64,000 nucleotides of DNA from Rhodoferax koreense (GTDB lineage Bacteria; Pseudomonadota; Gammaproteobacteria; Burkholderiales; Burkholderiaceae_C), in the NCBI RefSeq assembly GCF_001955695.1, contig NZ_CP019236.1, forward strand, positions 5,084,001 to 5,148,000, given 5' to 3'. Of this stretch, positions 24,813-33,059 are shown one piece after another; the first letter of the stretch is position 1, and every line of letters starts with the position of its first letter. Below the pieces are notes generated by a model. That model was not told the origin of the DNA. It searched no databases and was given only the letters and a program-made list of their open reading frames with translations. The translations under genes were made by a program, and so were the position numbers.

Positions 24813-25108
24813 ACGGCGTAGTCCACTTGGTGGCGGCTGATGCGCAGGTCGCCCAGGGCCTGTTTCACCCGCAGGTGTTCGGGATGCGTGGCATAGGCGT
24901 CGAGCGCGGCCTGGGTGGCGAATTCGGAATACAGCACCACGTCGCAGGCGTAGTCGATGTGGCTGTGGTCGATGCCGATCTCGAGTTGCAGCAGGCCCGG
25001 GATGCGGTCGCGCAGCGACTCGAATTCGCGCCGCAGCAAGTCGCTGTTCTCGCGGCGCTCGGCCAGGCTGTTGCCGCGCAGGCGCCACATCACGATGTGC
25101 TTGATCAT
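24809..25108 (-). CDS. Dabb (stress-responsive A/B barrel) domain protein
   Basis: 99 residues. MIKHIVMWRLRG at the start and a late CDVVLYSEFATQAALDAYATHPEHLRV are the classic Dabb pattern, a dimeric ferredoxin-like barrel. Some Dabb proteins (olivetolic acid cyclase, 4-MSA-type catabolic proteins) act on ring compounds. Others are of unknown function. It overlaps both neighbours by ATGA, so it is translated with the dioxygenase and may act on its product. Confidence 0.85.
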   Translation of the reverse strand: MIKHIVMWRLRGNSLAERRENSDLLRREFESLRDRIPGLLQLEIGIDHSHIDYACDVVLYSEFATQAALDAYATHPEHLRVKQALGDLRISRHQVDYAV

Positions 25109-25947
25109 GCCTTGGGACCGGCCAGCGGGTTGAGCACGAAGTCGTAGTCGAGCCGGTGGCCGCCGCCCGGCTGGGGCACCCAGTCGGCCACGAGCGACTG
25201 GCGCACGCCGAACACGGCGTCCGAATCCAGGTACTGGTCGCCCGAGCGGAACACATGGGTAATCAGCGGCTCGTAGCCTTCGGCCTCGATCTTGAAGTGC
25301 AGGTGCGCGGGACGCCACGGGTGCCGCTTCGTCGCGGCCAGGAGCGTGCCCACCGGGCCATCGGTGGGGATCGGGTAGGCCTCGGCCACGATGGTCCTGA
25401 AATGGAAGCCGCCGTCGGCCCCGGTGGTCAGCACGCCACGCCCCTGCGCATGCGCAAGGCCGGGGTGCTGCACGTCGTAATGGCCTTCGGCGTCGGCCTG
25501 CCACACGTCGACGCGCGCGCCGGCGATCGGCTCGCCCTTGACGCCGCGCACATGGGCGAAGACTTCGCAGGGCTCGCCGACGGCGCCATTGGCCACGTCG
25601 TCGCCGTGCGCATAGTGCGGTGCGCCCTCGACGAAGAACGGGCCGAACACGGTGGCCTCGGTGCAGCCGCGCGGCTTGTCGTTGTTCATGGCCACTGTCA
25701 GCATCGACAGGCCGAGCACGTCGCTCAGCAGGATGAACTCCTGGCGCTTGTCGTCGCATTTCTGACCGGTGGCGGTGAGGAACGCGATGCCCTCCAGCCA
25801 TTCGGCCTCGGTGAGGCGCACCTCGCGCGCAAACGCATGCAGGTGCTGCACCAGGCTGGTCATGATCTCCTTGAGGCGAGGATCGGGCGTGTCGCCGAAC
25901 CGCGCGATGACGGCCTGGGTGATGTTGTCCTGGTTGAGGTTGCGCAA
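25105..25947 (-). CDS. Intradiol ring-cleavage dioxygenase, hydroxyquinol 1,2-dioxygenase type
   Basis: 280 residues from TTG 25947; the only well-placed start has AGGAGACAAG before it. Residues 1-100 are the catechol-dioxygenase N-terminal helical domain (LKEIMTSLVQHLHAFAREVRLTEAEW). It then shows ATVFGPFFVEGAPHYAHGDD, DVWQADAEGHYDVQ, AYPIPTDGPVG, HPWRPAHLHF and DQYLDSDAVFGV, with Fe(III) ligands two Tyr and the two His of HLH. The motifs match hydroxyquinol 1,2-dioxygenase (1,2,4-trihydroxybenzene to maleylacetate) better than catechol dioxygenase. No maleylacetate reductase is in the window. It is the first gene of the eleven-gene operon and divergent from a LysR gene. Confidence 0.85.
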   Translation of the reverse strand: MRNLNQDNITQAVIARFGDTPDPRLKEIMTSLVQHLHAFAREVRLTEAEWLEGIAFLTATGQKCDDKRQEFILLSDVLGLSMLTVAMNNDKPRGCTEATVFGPFFVEGAPHYAHGDDVANGAVGEPCEVFAHVRGVKGEPIAGARVDVWQADAEGHYDVQHPGLAHAQGRGVLTTGADGGFHFRTIVAEAYPIPTDGPVGTLLAATKRHPWRPAHLHFKIEAEGYEPLITHVFRSGDQYLDSDAVFGVRQSLVADWVPQPGGGHRLDYDFVLNPLAGPKA

Positions 25948-26111
25948 CTTGTCTCCTGCCTTGGCTGTTTCGTGGACTGCGGCGCCAATGTAGAAGACAA
26001 CGCGCCGACTGCAAAGGCCGGTGCGACAAATGACTTTTCCACCAGGCGGAAGAATCGGCGAAGAATAGACCGCGTCTCGCCGCACAATGCGGTCAACGGA
26101 AGGAGACAAGT

Positions 26112-27032
26112 TTGGACCGCTGGACCGAGATCGAACTGTTCGTGCAGGTGGCCGAGACCGGCAGCCTGAGCCGCGCCGCGGCCGTGCTGGACCTGTCGAA
26201 CGCGGCCGCGAGCCGGCATCTGGCCGCGCTCGAGCAGCGGCTGGGCGCGCGGCTGGTCGAGCGCAACACGCGCCGGCTCTACCTCACCGACACCGGCCAG
26301 GCCTTCTTCGGCCGCGCCAAGTGCATCCTCGCCGACCTGAAGGACGCCGAATCCACCGTCAACGCCACGGCTTCGGCCCCCAGCGGCACGCTGCGCATCA
26401 CGGCCTCGCTGTCGTTCTCGATGCACCACATCGCGCCGCTGCTGCGCGAATACACCGGCCGCTACCCCGAGGTGACGGTGCACGTGGAGGCCGCGAACCG
26501 GTACTTCGACCTGATCGAGAACAACATCGACGTGGCCATCCGCACGCGCGAGGTGGAGCCCGATTCGAACATCACCATCCGAAGGCTGGGCGAGACCCGC
26601 CGCATCCTCGCCGCCTCGCCGCGTTACCTCGCGCAATACGGCCGGCCGCAGCAGCTCGCCGACCTGCAGCGCCACAAGATGCTGATCTACACCTATGCGA
26701 ACAACCCGAACGACATGCGCTTCACGCGCGACGGCCAGGTCTCGACGGTGCATGTGAAAGGTCTGCTGGAATCCAACGACGGCCAGGTGCTGCGCGCCGC
26801 GGCGCTCGATGGCCTGGGCATTCTGGTGCAGCCGACCTACATCCTGTTCGACGACATCGTGGCCGGCCGGCTGGTGCCGGTGCTCGACGACTGGGACCTG
26901 CCGCACCTGACGATCAACCTCGCCTACCCGAGCCGCCGCCACATGTCGGCCAAGGTGCGGACCTTTATCGACTTCATCGCGGAATACTTTGCCCGCATGG
27001 ACTTCGAACGCAAATGGACGGGCCACTGGTAG
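26112..27032 (+). CDS. LysR-family regulator, divergent from the dioxygenase operon
   Basis: 306 residues from TTG 26112, preceded by AGGAGACAAGT. Helix-turn-helix in residues 1-60 (FVQVAETGSLSRAAAVLDLSNAAASRHLAALEQRLG), then an effector-binding domain. The subtype (AASRHLAALEQRLGARLVERNTRRLYLTDTG, later HMSAKVRTFIDFIAEYF) is common for LysR proteins of the CrgA/AaeR branch. It is separated by 164 nt from the operon it probably controls. The inducer is unknown. Confidence 0.88.
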   Translation: MDRWTEIELFVQVAETGSLSRAAAVLDLSNAAASRHLAALEQRLGARLVERNTRRLYLTDTGQAFFGRAKCILADLKDAESTVNATASAPSGTLRITASLSFSMHHIAPLLREYTGRYPEVTVHVEAANRYFDLIENNIDVAIRTREVEPDSNITIRRLGETRRILAASPRYLAQYGRPQQLADLQRHKMLIYTYANNPNDMRFTRDGQVSTVHVKGLLESNDGQVLRAAALDGLGILVQPTYILFDDIVAGRLVPVLDDWDLPHLTINLAYPSRRHMSAKVRTFIDFIAEYFARMDFERKWTGHW

Positions 27033-27087
27033 GGAGGGGAAAAACTCCGCCAGCAAGGGAAAAGCACCGCGTGCTAACCTCCCCGCC

Positions 27088-27522
27088 ATGTTCAATCCGT
27101 CCCAAGCCGATGTCCGCCGTTTCTTCTGCTCCGTTTACGAGAAGTCGCAGAACGGGCAAGCCATGGAAGCTATCGAAATCATAGCTAGCCAGTGGCTGGC
27201 CGAACACCCTGAATACCACGCGGAACTGCAGGACGTGGACGCCGCGCTGGCCCGCATGGCCGATGCCGACCCGACGCGGGAAAACCCGTTCCTGCATCTT
27301 TCCATGCATCTGTCGCTGAGCGAGCAGTGTTCGATCGACCAGCCGCGCGGCATCCGCCAGGCGGTGGAGTTGCTCACACACCGGCGCGACTCGCTGCATG
27401 CGGCCCACCACGAAGCCATGGAATGCCTGGGCCAGACCCTTTGGGAAAGCCAGCGCGCCGGCCGGCCGCCGGATGGCGATGCCTATGTGGATGCGGTGCA
27501 GCGCCGCGCCACGCACGACTGA
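27088..27522 (+). CDS. DUF1841 family protein
   Basis: 144 residues from ATG 27088. MFNPSQADVRRFFCSVYEK, the LAEHPEYHAEL stretch and NPFLHLSMHLSLSEQCSIDQPRGI are typical of this betaproteobacterial DUF. It is a soluble helical protein with many His, and has no known function. It is monocistronic, followed by a terminator shared with the convergent cytochrome gene. Confidence 0.85.
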   Translation: MFNPSQADVRRFFCSVYEKSQNGQAMEAIEIIASQWLAEHPEYHAELQDVDAALARMADADPTRENPFLHLSMHLSLSEQCSIDQPRGIRQAVELLTHRRDSLHAAHHEAMECLGQTLWESQRAGRPPDGDAYVDAVQRRATHD

Positions 27523-27561
27523 AGGGATTGCACGGCCCCGCCGCCCGCAGGGACACAAAGG

Positions 27562-27597
27562 ACAAAGCCCGCGATTGCGGGCTCTGGCGGGCTTTGT
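27562..27597. terminator. Bidirectional hairpin between DUF1841 and cytochrome c genes
   Basis: ACAAAGCCCGC pairs with GCGGGCTTTGT across a 14-nt interior that itself contains GCGGGC. The stem is 11 bp and AT-rich at its base, so it can terminate in both directions between the convergent genes. Confidence 0.75.
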
Positions 27598-27617
27598 TTG
27601 ATCCGGCGCGAAGCGAA

Positions 27618-28280
27618 TTACCGGAAGCGCGACTCGGGCACCGTCTTCAGGTCCGTGTCGAGCGAATGCACGTAGCCCGCGAGTTCCTTCAGTTCGGCGT
27701 TCGAGAACTGCTTGGCGACGCCACCCATGATGGCGTTGGAACGGCCGACCAGCGGATGCGCCGTCTTGTAGGCCTTGAGCGCGACGAAGAGATAGTCGGC
27801 ATGCTGGCCGGCGATCTTGGGATAGCTCGGATCGATCGGCTTGTCGAAATTGGCGCCATGGCAGGACACGCAATTGCCCTTGGTCAGCAGGGCCTGGACC
27901 TGTGCGCTCGGCTTGACGGTCGGTTCGGCCGCGACGGTGGCGCCTTCGACCACGCCGCTGGCGCTGTAGTAGGCGGCGACGTCGGCCATGTCCTGGTCGC
28001 TCAGCGACTCGGCGATGCCGCGCATGGTCGGGTGACGGCGGTCGCCGGCCTTGTAGGCACCCAATGCCGAGACGATGTACTTGGCGCTCTGGCCGGAGAT
28101 CATCGGCACCTTGTGCACTTCGGGAAAACTGGCTTGGTAGCCCTTGATGCCATGGCAGCCGATGCACATGTCAATCTTGGCCTGGCCCGCCTTGGCGTCG
28201 CCCTTGATCTCCTGGGCAGTGGAAACGGCCGTCACTGAAGCGACAGCCAACGCAAACACCGTGGTCAACATCTTGTTCAT
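27618..28280 (-). CDS. Diheme cytochrome c4-type protein
   Basis: 220 residues with a Sec signal (TTVFALAVASVTAVSTAQ). Two CXXCH heme sites, CIGCH near residue 40 and CVSCH near residue 137, in two similar halves, each with a distal Met candidate (PTMRGIAESLS; NAIMGGVAKQFS). This two-domain c4 layout works in the periplasm as an electron donor to terminal oxidases. It is divergent from moxR with 129 nt between. Confidence 0.88.
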   Translation of the reverse strand: MNKMLTTVFALAVASVTAVSTAQEIKGDAKAGQAKIDMCIGCHGIKGYQASFPEVHKVPMISGQSAKYIVSALGAYKAGDRRHPTMRGIAESLSDQDMADVAAYYSASGVVEGATVAAEPTVKPSAQVQALLTKGNCVSCHGANFDKPIDPSYPKIAGQHADYLFVALKAYKTAHPLVGRSNAIMGGVAKQFSNAELKELAGYVHSLDTDLKTVPESRFR

Positions 28281-28409
28281 TTTGCGAGCACAATCTAGAG
28301 AAAAAACGGGCCTCTGATCAACCCCTGATTATATGCGGCCGACTCCAGCGGCCGACAAGCTCTTTCGTCCCGCCAAGACCTGTTCCAGACCCATCAGCGC
28401 ACCCTACCC

Positions 28410-29264
28410 ATGAAGTTCCAAGGCTCCGACAATTACGTTGCAACCCAAGATCTGATGCTCGCGGTGAACGCCGCCGCCACCCTGCAGCGGCCGCTGCTGG
28501 TGAAAGGCGAACCCGGCACCGGCAAGACCATGCTGGCCGAGGAAGTGGCCCAGGCCCTCGGCCTGCCGCTGTTGCAATGGCACATCAAGTCGACCACCAA
28601 GGCACAGCAGGGTTTGTACGAATACGACGCGGTGAGCCGCCTGCGCGATTCGCAGTTGGCCGACGTGGACGGCGGCGAGCGCGTGAAGGACATCCACAAC
28701 TACATCGTCAAGGGCGTGCTGTGGCAGGCCTTCACGTCGGAGACGCCGGTGGCGCTGCTGATCGACGAAATCGACAAGGCCGACATCGAATTCCCGAACG
28801 ACCTGCTGCGCGAGATCGACCGCATGGAGTTCTATTGCTACGAGACCCGCGAGCTGATCCGCGCCAAGCACCGGCCGCTGGTGTTCATCACTTCCAACAA
28901 CGAGAAGGAACTGCCCGACGCGTTCCTGCGCCGGTGCTTCTTCCACTACATCAAGTTCCCCGATGCGACGACGATGCAGCAGATCGTCGACGTGCATTTC
29001 CCCGGCCTCAAGAAAGAGTTGCTGACCGCGGCGATGAAGACCTTCTACGACGTGCGCAACCTGCCCGGGTTGAAGAAGAAGCCATCGACCAGCGAACTGC
29101 TCGACTGGCTGAAGCTGCTGGTGGCCGAAGACATTTCCGCCGAAGCCCTGCACAGCAAGGACGACAAGGTCGCCGTGCCGCCGCTGGTGGGTGCGCTCTT
29201 GAAGAACGAGCAGGACGTGACGCTGTTCGAAAAGCTGGTGTTCATGCAACGCCACAACCGTTGA
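28410..29264 (+). CDS. MoxR-family AAA+ ATPase
   Basis: 284 residues. Walker A GEPGTGKT (33-40), Walker B ALLIDEID (115-122), sensor VFITSNNEKELPDAFLRRC (the Arg pair may act as arginine finger). MoxR ATPases act with von Willebrand factor A proteins as metal-insertion or remodelling chaperones. The partner CoxE-like gene is at 29897, after an intervening acetyltransferase. This pair is common in Burkholderiales without CO dehydrogenase, so the client is unknown. Confidence 0.9.
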   Translation: MKFQGSDNYVATQDLMLAVNAAATLQRPLLVKGEPGTGKTMLAEEVAQALGLPLLQWHIKSTTKAQQGLYEYDAVSRLRDSQLADVDGGERVKDIHNYIVKGVLWQAFTSETPVALLIDEIDKADIEFPNDLLREIDRMEFYCYETRELIRAKHRPLVFITSNNEKELPDAFLRRCFFHYIKFPDATTMQQIVDVHFPGLKKELLTAAMKTFYDVRNLPGLKKKPSTSELLDWLKLLVAEDISAEALHSKDDKVAVPPLVGALLKNEQDVTLFEKLVFMQRHNR

Positions 29265-29278
29265 GGAGCACTGCACAG

Positions 29279-29866
29279 ATGGCATTTGTAGACCCCGTCA
29301 CGCTCAAGGCCGGCGATCTGGCCCTGGTCCCGCTTTCCCTGGAACACGAACCCGGCCTGCGCGCCGCCGCCGCCGATGGCGAGTTATGGAAGATTCGCGT
29401 GACCTCGGTGCCCGAGCCGCAGGACACCCGTGCCTACATCGAGACCGCGCTGCGCACCACCGACCGTTTTGCTTTTGCCGTGACCGAGGCCGCCACCGGC
29501 AAGGTACTGGGCACCTCCAGCTACCACGACGTCCTGCCCGCCGTGAAACGCGTGGAAATCGGCTACACCTGGTACGCCCAAAGCTGCCAGCGCACCCATG
29601 TCAACACCACCTGCAAGTTGCTGCTGCTGACGCATGCCTTCGAGACGCTGGGCTGCCATGTCGTGGGCTGGCGCACCGACAATTTCAACCATGCCTCGCA
29701 ACGCGCCATCGAGCGTCTTGGTGCCAAGAAGGACGGCGTGATCCGTGGCCATGCGTTGCGCCGCGACGGCACCATCCGCGACACCGTGATGTACAGCCTG
29801 CGCTCGGGCGAATGGCCGGAGATCAAGGCCCAGCTGCAATACCTGCTGAGCAAGCCGCGCGACTGA
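29279..29866 (+). CDS. GNAT-family N-acetyltransferase (RimJ/RimL-like)
   Basis: 195 residues from ATG 29279, 14 nt after moxR. It has the RimJ/RimL-type pattern: LVPLSLEHEPGLRAAA, VEIGYTWYAQSCQRTHVNTTCKLLLLTHAFETLGCHVVGWRTDNFNHASQRAIERLGAKKDGVIRGH. Acetyl-CoA is bound by the SCQRTHVNT loop. It probably acetylates a protein N-terminus or a small amine in the cytoplasm. Its place between moxR and the CoxE gene is unusual and suggests cotranscription. Confidence 0.85.
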   Translation: MAFVDPVTLKAGDLALVPLSLEHEPGLRAAAADGELWKIRVTSVPEPQDTRAYIETALRTTDRFAFAVTEAATGKVLGTSSYHDVLPAVKRVEIGYTWYAQSCQRTHVNTTCKLLLLTHAFETLGCHVVGWRTDNFNHASQRAIERLGAKKDGVIRGHALRRDGTIRDTVMYSLRSGEWPEIKAQLQYLLSKPRD

Positions 29867-29896
29867 CGGCTCCGAGATACGCCCTGGGATAGTGCC

Positions 29897-31090
29897 ATGC
29901 TCATCGACTTCTTCTACACCCTGCGCTCCGCCAAGCTGCCGGTCTCGGTCAAGGAATACCTGATGCTGCTCGACGCGCTGAAGCAGGGCGTGGTCGGGCC
30001 GGCCAGCGCGGACGGGGGCTACGGCATCGACGACTTCTACTACCTGAGCCGCACCGCCCTGGTGAAGGACGAGAAGCACTACGACAAGTTCGACCGCGCC
30101 TTCGCGGCCTACTTCAAGGGTGTGGAGATGGTGGCCGACTTCACCAAGGAAGTGCCGCTCGAATGGCTGCGCAAGAACCTGGAGCTCGAGCTCAGCCCCG
30201 AGGAGAAGGCCAAGATCGAGAAGATGGGCTGGGACGAACTCATGGAGACGCTCAAGAAGCGCTTCGAAGAGCAAAAGGAGCGGCACGAAGGCGGCAGCAA
30301 GTGGATCGGCACCGGCGGCACCTCGCCGTTCGGCGCCAACGGCTTCAACCCGCAGGGCATCCGCATCGGGCAGGACAAGGGCCGCAACAAGAGCGCCGTC
30401 AAGGTGTGGGACCAGCGCGCCTACAAGGACTACGACGATACGCAGGAACTCGGCACGCGCAACATCAAGGTGGCGCTGCGCCGGCTGCGCAAGTTCGCAC
30501 GCGAGGGCATGGCCGAGGAACTGGACCTGCCCGACACCATCCGCGCCACCGCGGCCAACGCCGGCTACCTCGACATCAAGATGGTGCCCGAGCGCCACAA
30601 CAACGTGAAGGTGCTGCTGCTGATGGACGTGGGCGGCACCATGGACGAGCACATCACCCGCGTCGAGGAGCTGTTCTCGGCCACCAAGACCGAGTTCAAG
30701 CACCTCGAGTTCTACTACTTCCACAACTGCGTCTACGACTTCATGTGGAAGAACAATCGGCGCCGCTTCAGCGAGAAATTCGCCACCTGGGACATCATCC
30801 GCAAGTACAACAAGGACTACAAGCTCATCTTCGTGGGCGATGCGACCATGAGCCCGTACGAGATCCTGCAGCCCGGCGGCAGCGTGGAATACAACAACGA
30901 GGAAGCCGGCGCCGAATGGCTGCAGCGCCTGACCAACGCGTTCCCCAAGTTCGCCTGGATCAACCCCGAACCCCAGGGCGTGTGGCAGTACCGCCAGAGC
31001 ATCAGCGTTGTCCAGCAGTTGATGAACCACCGGATGTACCCTTTGACACTGAAGGGTCTCGAGGAGGCCATGCGCCTGCTGTCAAAATAG
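29897..31090 (+). CDS. VWA (CoxE-like) protein, partner of MoxR
   Basis: 397 residues. N-terminal helical region (MLIDFFYTLRSAKLPVSVKEYLMLLDALK), then a central segment, then a CoxE-like VWA domain with the metal-adhesion motif DVGGTMD at 244-250. The Mg2+-site pattern is DxGGT rather than DxSxS, a variant seen in this family. CoxE with the MoxR ATPase forms a chaperone pair. It ends 4 nt before the tamA start, so transcription may continue into tamAB. Confidence 0.87.
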   Translation: MLIDFFYTLRSAKLPVSVKEYLMLLDALKQGVVGPASADGGYGIDDFYYLSRTALVKDEKHYDKFDRAFAAYFKGVEMVADFTKEVPLEWLRKNLELELSPEEKAKIEKMGWDELMETLKKRFEEQKERHEGGSKWIGTGGTSPFGANGFNPQGIRIGQDKGRNKSAVKVWDQRAYKDYDDTQELGTRNIKVALRRLRKFAREGMAEELDLPDTIRATAANAGYLDIKMVPERHNNVKVLLLMDVGGTMDEHITRVEELFSATKTEFKHLEFYYFHNCVYDFMWKNNRRRFSEKFATWDIIRKYNKDYKLIFVGDATMSPYEILQPGGSVEYNNEEAGAEWLQRLTNAFPKFAWINPEPQGVWQYRQSISVVQQLMNHRMYPLTLKGLEEAMRLLSK

Positions 31091-31094
31091 GCCG

Positions 31095-33059
31095 ATGCTC
31101 CGTCGCTTGATGCGCAGGCTGGCCGTGGCGCCGGCCTGGTTGAACCCTCCGGGCCCCGAGGCCCCATACCCCAGGCCCTCCCGCCTCTTCCTCGCCTGTG
31201 GTCTCGTGGCCAGCCTGGCGCTGACCGCCTGCGCCTCGCGCCAGACCGACCCGGACCGGTCCGAGCGCCGGCAGCGCGCCGAGGCCGAAGCGCCGCCCGC
31301 CTTCGACCTGAAGGTCGATGCGCCCGACGACATCCGCGAGCTGCTCGAAAAGCACCTGGAGTTACAGCGCTACCGCGCCGTGCCCGACCTCAACGAGGCC
31401 GAGCTCGCGCGCCTGCTGGTGATGGCCGAGGCCAACGCCCGCGAATTGATTGCGACCCTCGGCTATTTCTCGCCCGATATCCGCATCGAACGCGACAGTG
31501 AAACCACGGCCACGCCCGCCGCCGCGCCGGCGTCTTCGGCCACGCCGGTGGCCGCGCGCATTCCGCAGATCCGCATGACCGTGTCGCCGGGGCTGCCCAC
31601 CCAGGTGGCCAGTGTGCAACTGGATGTGACCGGCGCCATGGCCGACAGCGCGGCGCCCGATGTGGTCGCCCAGCGCAACGCCCTGCGCAAGGACTGGAGC
31701 CTGAACGCCGGCCGCCGCTTCACCCAGGCCGACTGGAGCGATGCCAAGACCAGTGCCGTGCGCCAGCTGACGGCCAAGCGTTACCTGGCCGGCCGCATCA
31801 GCGGCAGCCGGGCCGACATCGACCCCGAAAAACGCGAGGCCGCGCTCGGCGTCACGCTGGACTCCGGGCCGGTCTACCTGCTCGGCCCGCTCGAGATCAC
31901 CGGCCTGTCGCACTACAGCCCTGCGCTGGTGGAGCGTTTCGCGCGCCTCAAGCCCGGTGCCGAATACGACCGCGACGAACTGCTGCGCGCGCAGCAGCGC
32001 CTGTCCGACAGCGGCTTCTTCGACTCGGCCTTCCTGCTCGTGGCACCCGAATCCGATCCCAAAGCCGCGCCGGTGCAGACGCAGTTGCGCGAGGCCAAGC
32101 TGCAGAAGCTGGTGCTCGGTGTCGGCGCCACCACCGACAGTGGCGCACGCTTCTCGGTCGAACACACCCACAACCTGGTGCCGCTGATCGGCTGGCGCGC
32201 CGTGTCCAAGCTCAGCGTGGACCAGAAGAACCAGTACCTCGGCACCGAGCTCATGTCGCAGCCCGATAGCAGCTACTGGCGCTGGGTGGTGGGCGGCAAG
32301 CTGCAGCGCGAGACCGACGACCCGCTCACCACCACCAGCCAGCAGCTTCGCTTCGGCCGGCTGCAGACCAGCGAACGGCTGGACCGCAGCGTCTATCTGC
32401 AATACGACCGGGCCGAGGTGCGCGGCGGCGACGCCACGGTGGACTCGGGCTCGGGCAATGCCATCAGCCTGGCTTGGGCGTGGACGCAGCGCAACTTCGA
32501 CAACGTGCTGTTCCCCACGCGCGGCTGGGGCCTGGGCGTGGAACTCGGCCCCGGCCTCACGCTCGGCACCGATCGCCAGCCGTTCTTTCGCACGCTGCTG
32601 CGCAGCCAGGCCTATGTGCCGCTCGATGCCTTGGGCGAACGCAGCGGCCGTTTGTCGATACGCGGCCAGGCCGGCGCGGTGGCGGCCAAGGCCGACGCGC
32701 CGATCCCGGCCACGCAGTTGTTCCTGACCGGCGGCGACAGCACCGTGCGCGGCTACACCTACCGCAGCATCGGCGTGGCCACCAGCACAGGCATCGTGCA
32801 GGCCGGGCGCTACCTGGCCGTGGGCAGCGTCGAATGGCAGCGCCCGATCTACAAGGACGGCCGGCCCACCGACTGGGAAAGCGCGGTGTTCGTCGACACC
32901 GGCGCGGTGTCCGACCAGGTCGGCAAACTCGATGCGCAGACCGGCGTGGGCGTGGGTGCGCGCTGGAAGAGCCCGATCGGCCCGTTCCAGGCCGACCTGG
33001 CCTACGGCATCCAGGCCAAGGCCTTCCGCCTGCATCTGGCCGTGGGGTTCACGTTTTGA
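31095..33059 (+). CDS. tamA: TamA, Omp85-family translocation and assembly subunit
   Basis: 654 residues. POTRA region about 60-330 (for example ELIATLGYFSPDIRIE and QRLSDSGFFDSAFLL) and an Omp85 16-strand barrel to the C-terminus (GGDSTVRGYTYRSIG, conserved VRGY/F loop; last strand FRLHLAVGFTF ending in Phe). With TamB it exports or inserts outer-membrane proteins and moves phospholipids. The N-terminus contains LTAC (Cys46), a good lipobox after a hydrophobic segment, so it may be lipidated, unlike E. coli TamA. The first 30 residues are Pro- and Arg-rich, so the start is uncertain. TTGA overlap with tamB. Confidence 0.9.
   Translation: MLRRLMRRLAVAPAWLNPPGPEAPYPRPSRLFLACGLVASLALTACASRQTDPDRSERRQRAEAEAPPAFDLKVDAPDDIRELLEKHLELQRYRAVPDLNEAELARLLVMAEANARELIATLGYFSPDIRIERDSETTATPAAAPASSATPVAARIPQIRMTVSPGLPTQVASVQLDVTGAMADSAAPDVVAQRNALRKDWSLNAGRRFTQADWSDAKTSAVRQLTAKRYLAGRISGSRADIDPEKREAALGVTLDSGPVYLLGPLEITGLSHYSPALVERFARLKPGAEYDRDELLRAQQRLSDSGFFDSAFLLVAPESDPKAAPVQTQLREAKLQKLVLGVGATTDSGARFSVEHTHNLVPLIGWRAVSKLSVDQKNQYLGTELMSQPDSSYWRWVVGGKLQRETDDPLTTTSQQLRFGRLQTSERLDRSVYLQYDRAEVRGGDATVDSGSGNAISLAWAWTQRNFDNVLFPTRGWGLGVELGPGLTLGTDRQPFFRTLLRSQAYVPLDALGERSGRLSIRGQAGAVAAKADAPIPATQLFLTGGDSTVRGYTYRSIGVATSTGIVQAGRYLAVGSVEWQRPIYKDGRPTDWESAVFVDTGAVSDQVGKLDAQTGVGVGARWKSPIGPFQADLAYGIQAKAFRLHLAVGFTF

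Noticed and set aside
32474..33055. N-terminal extension of the tamB frame into tamA
   Set aside because: The extension is Arg/Gly-rich and out of frame with the tamA barrel. TTG 33056 overlapping the tamA stop begins the signal anchor.
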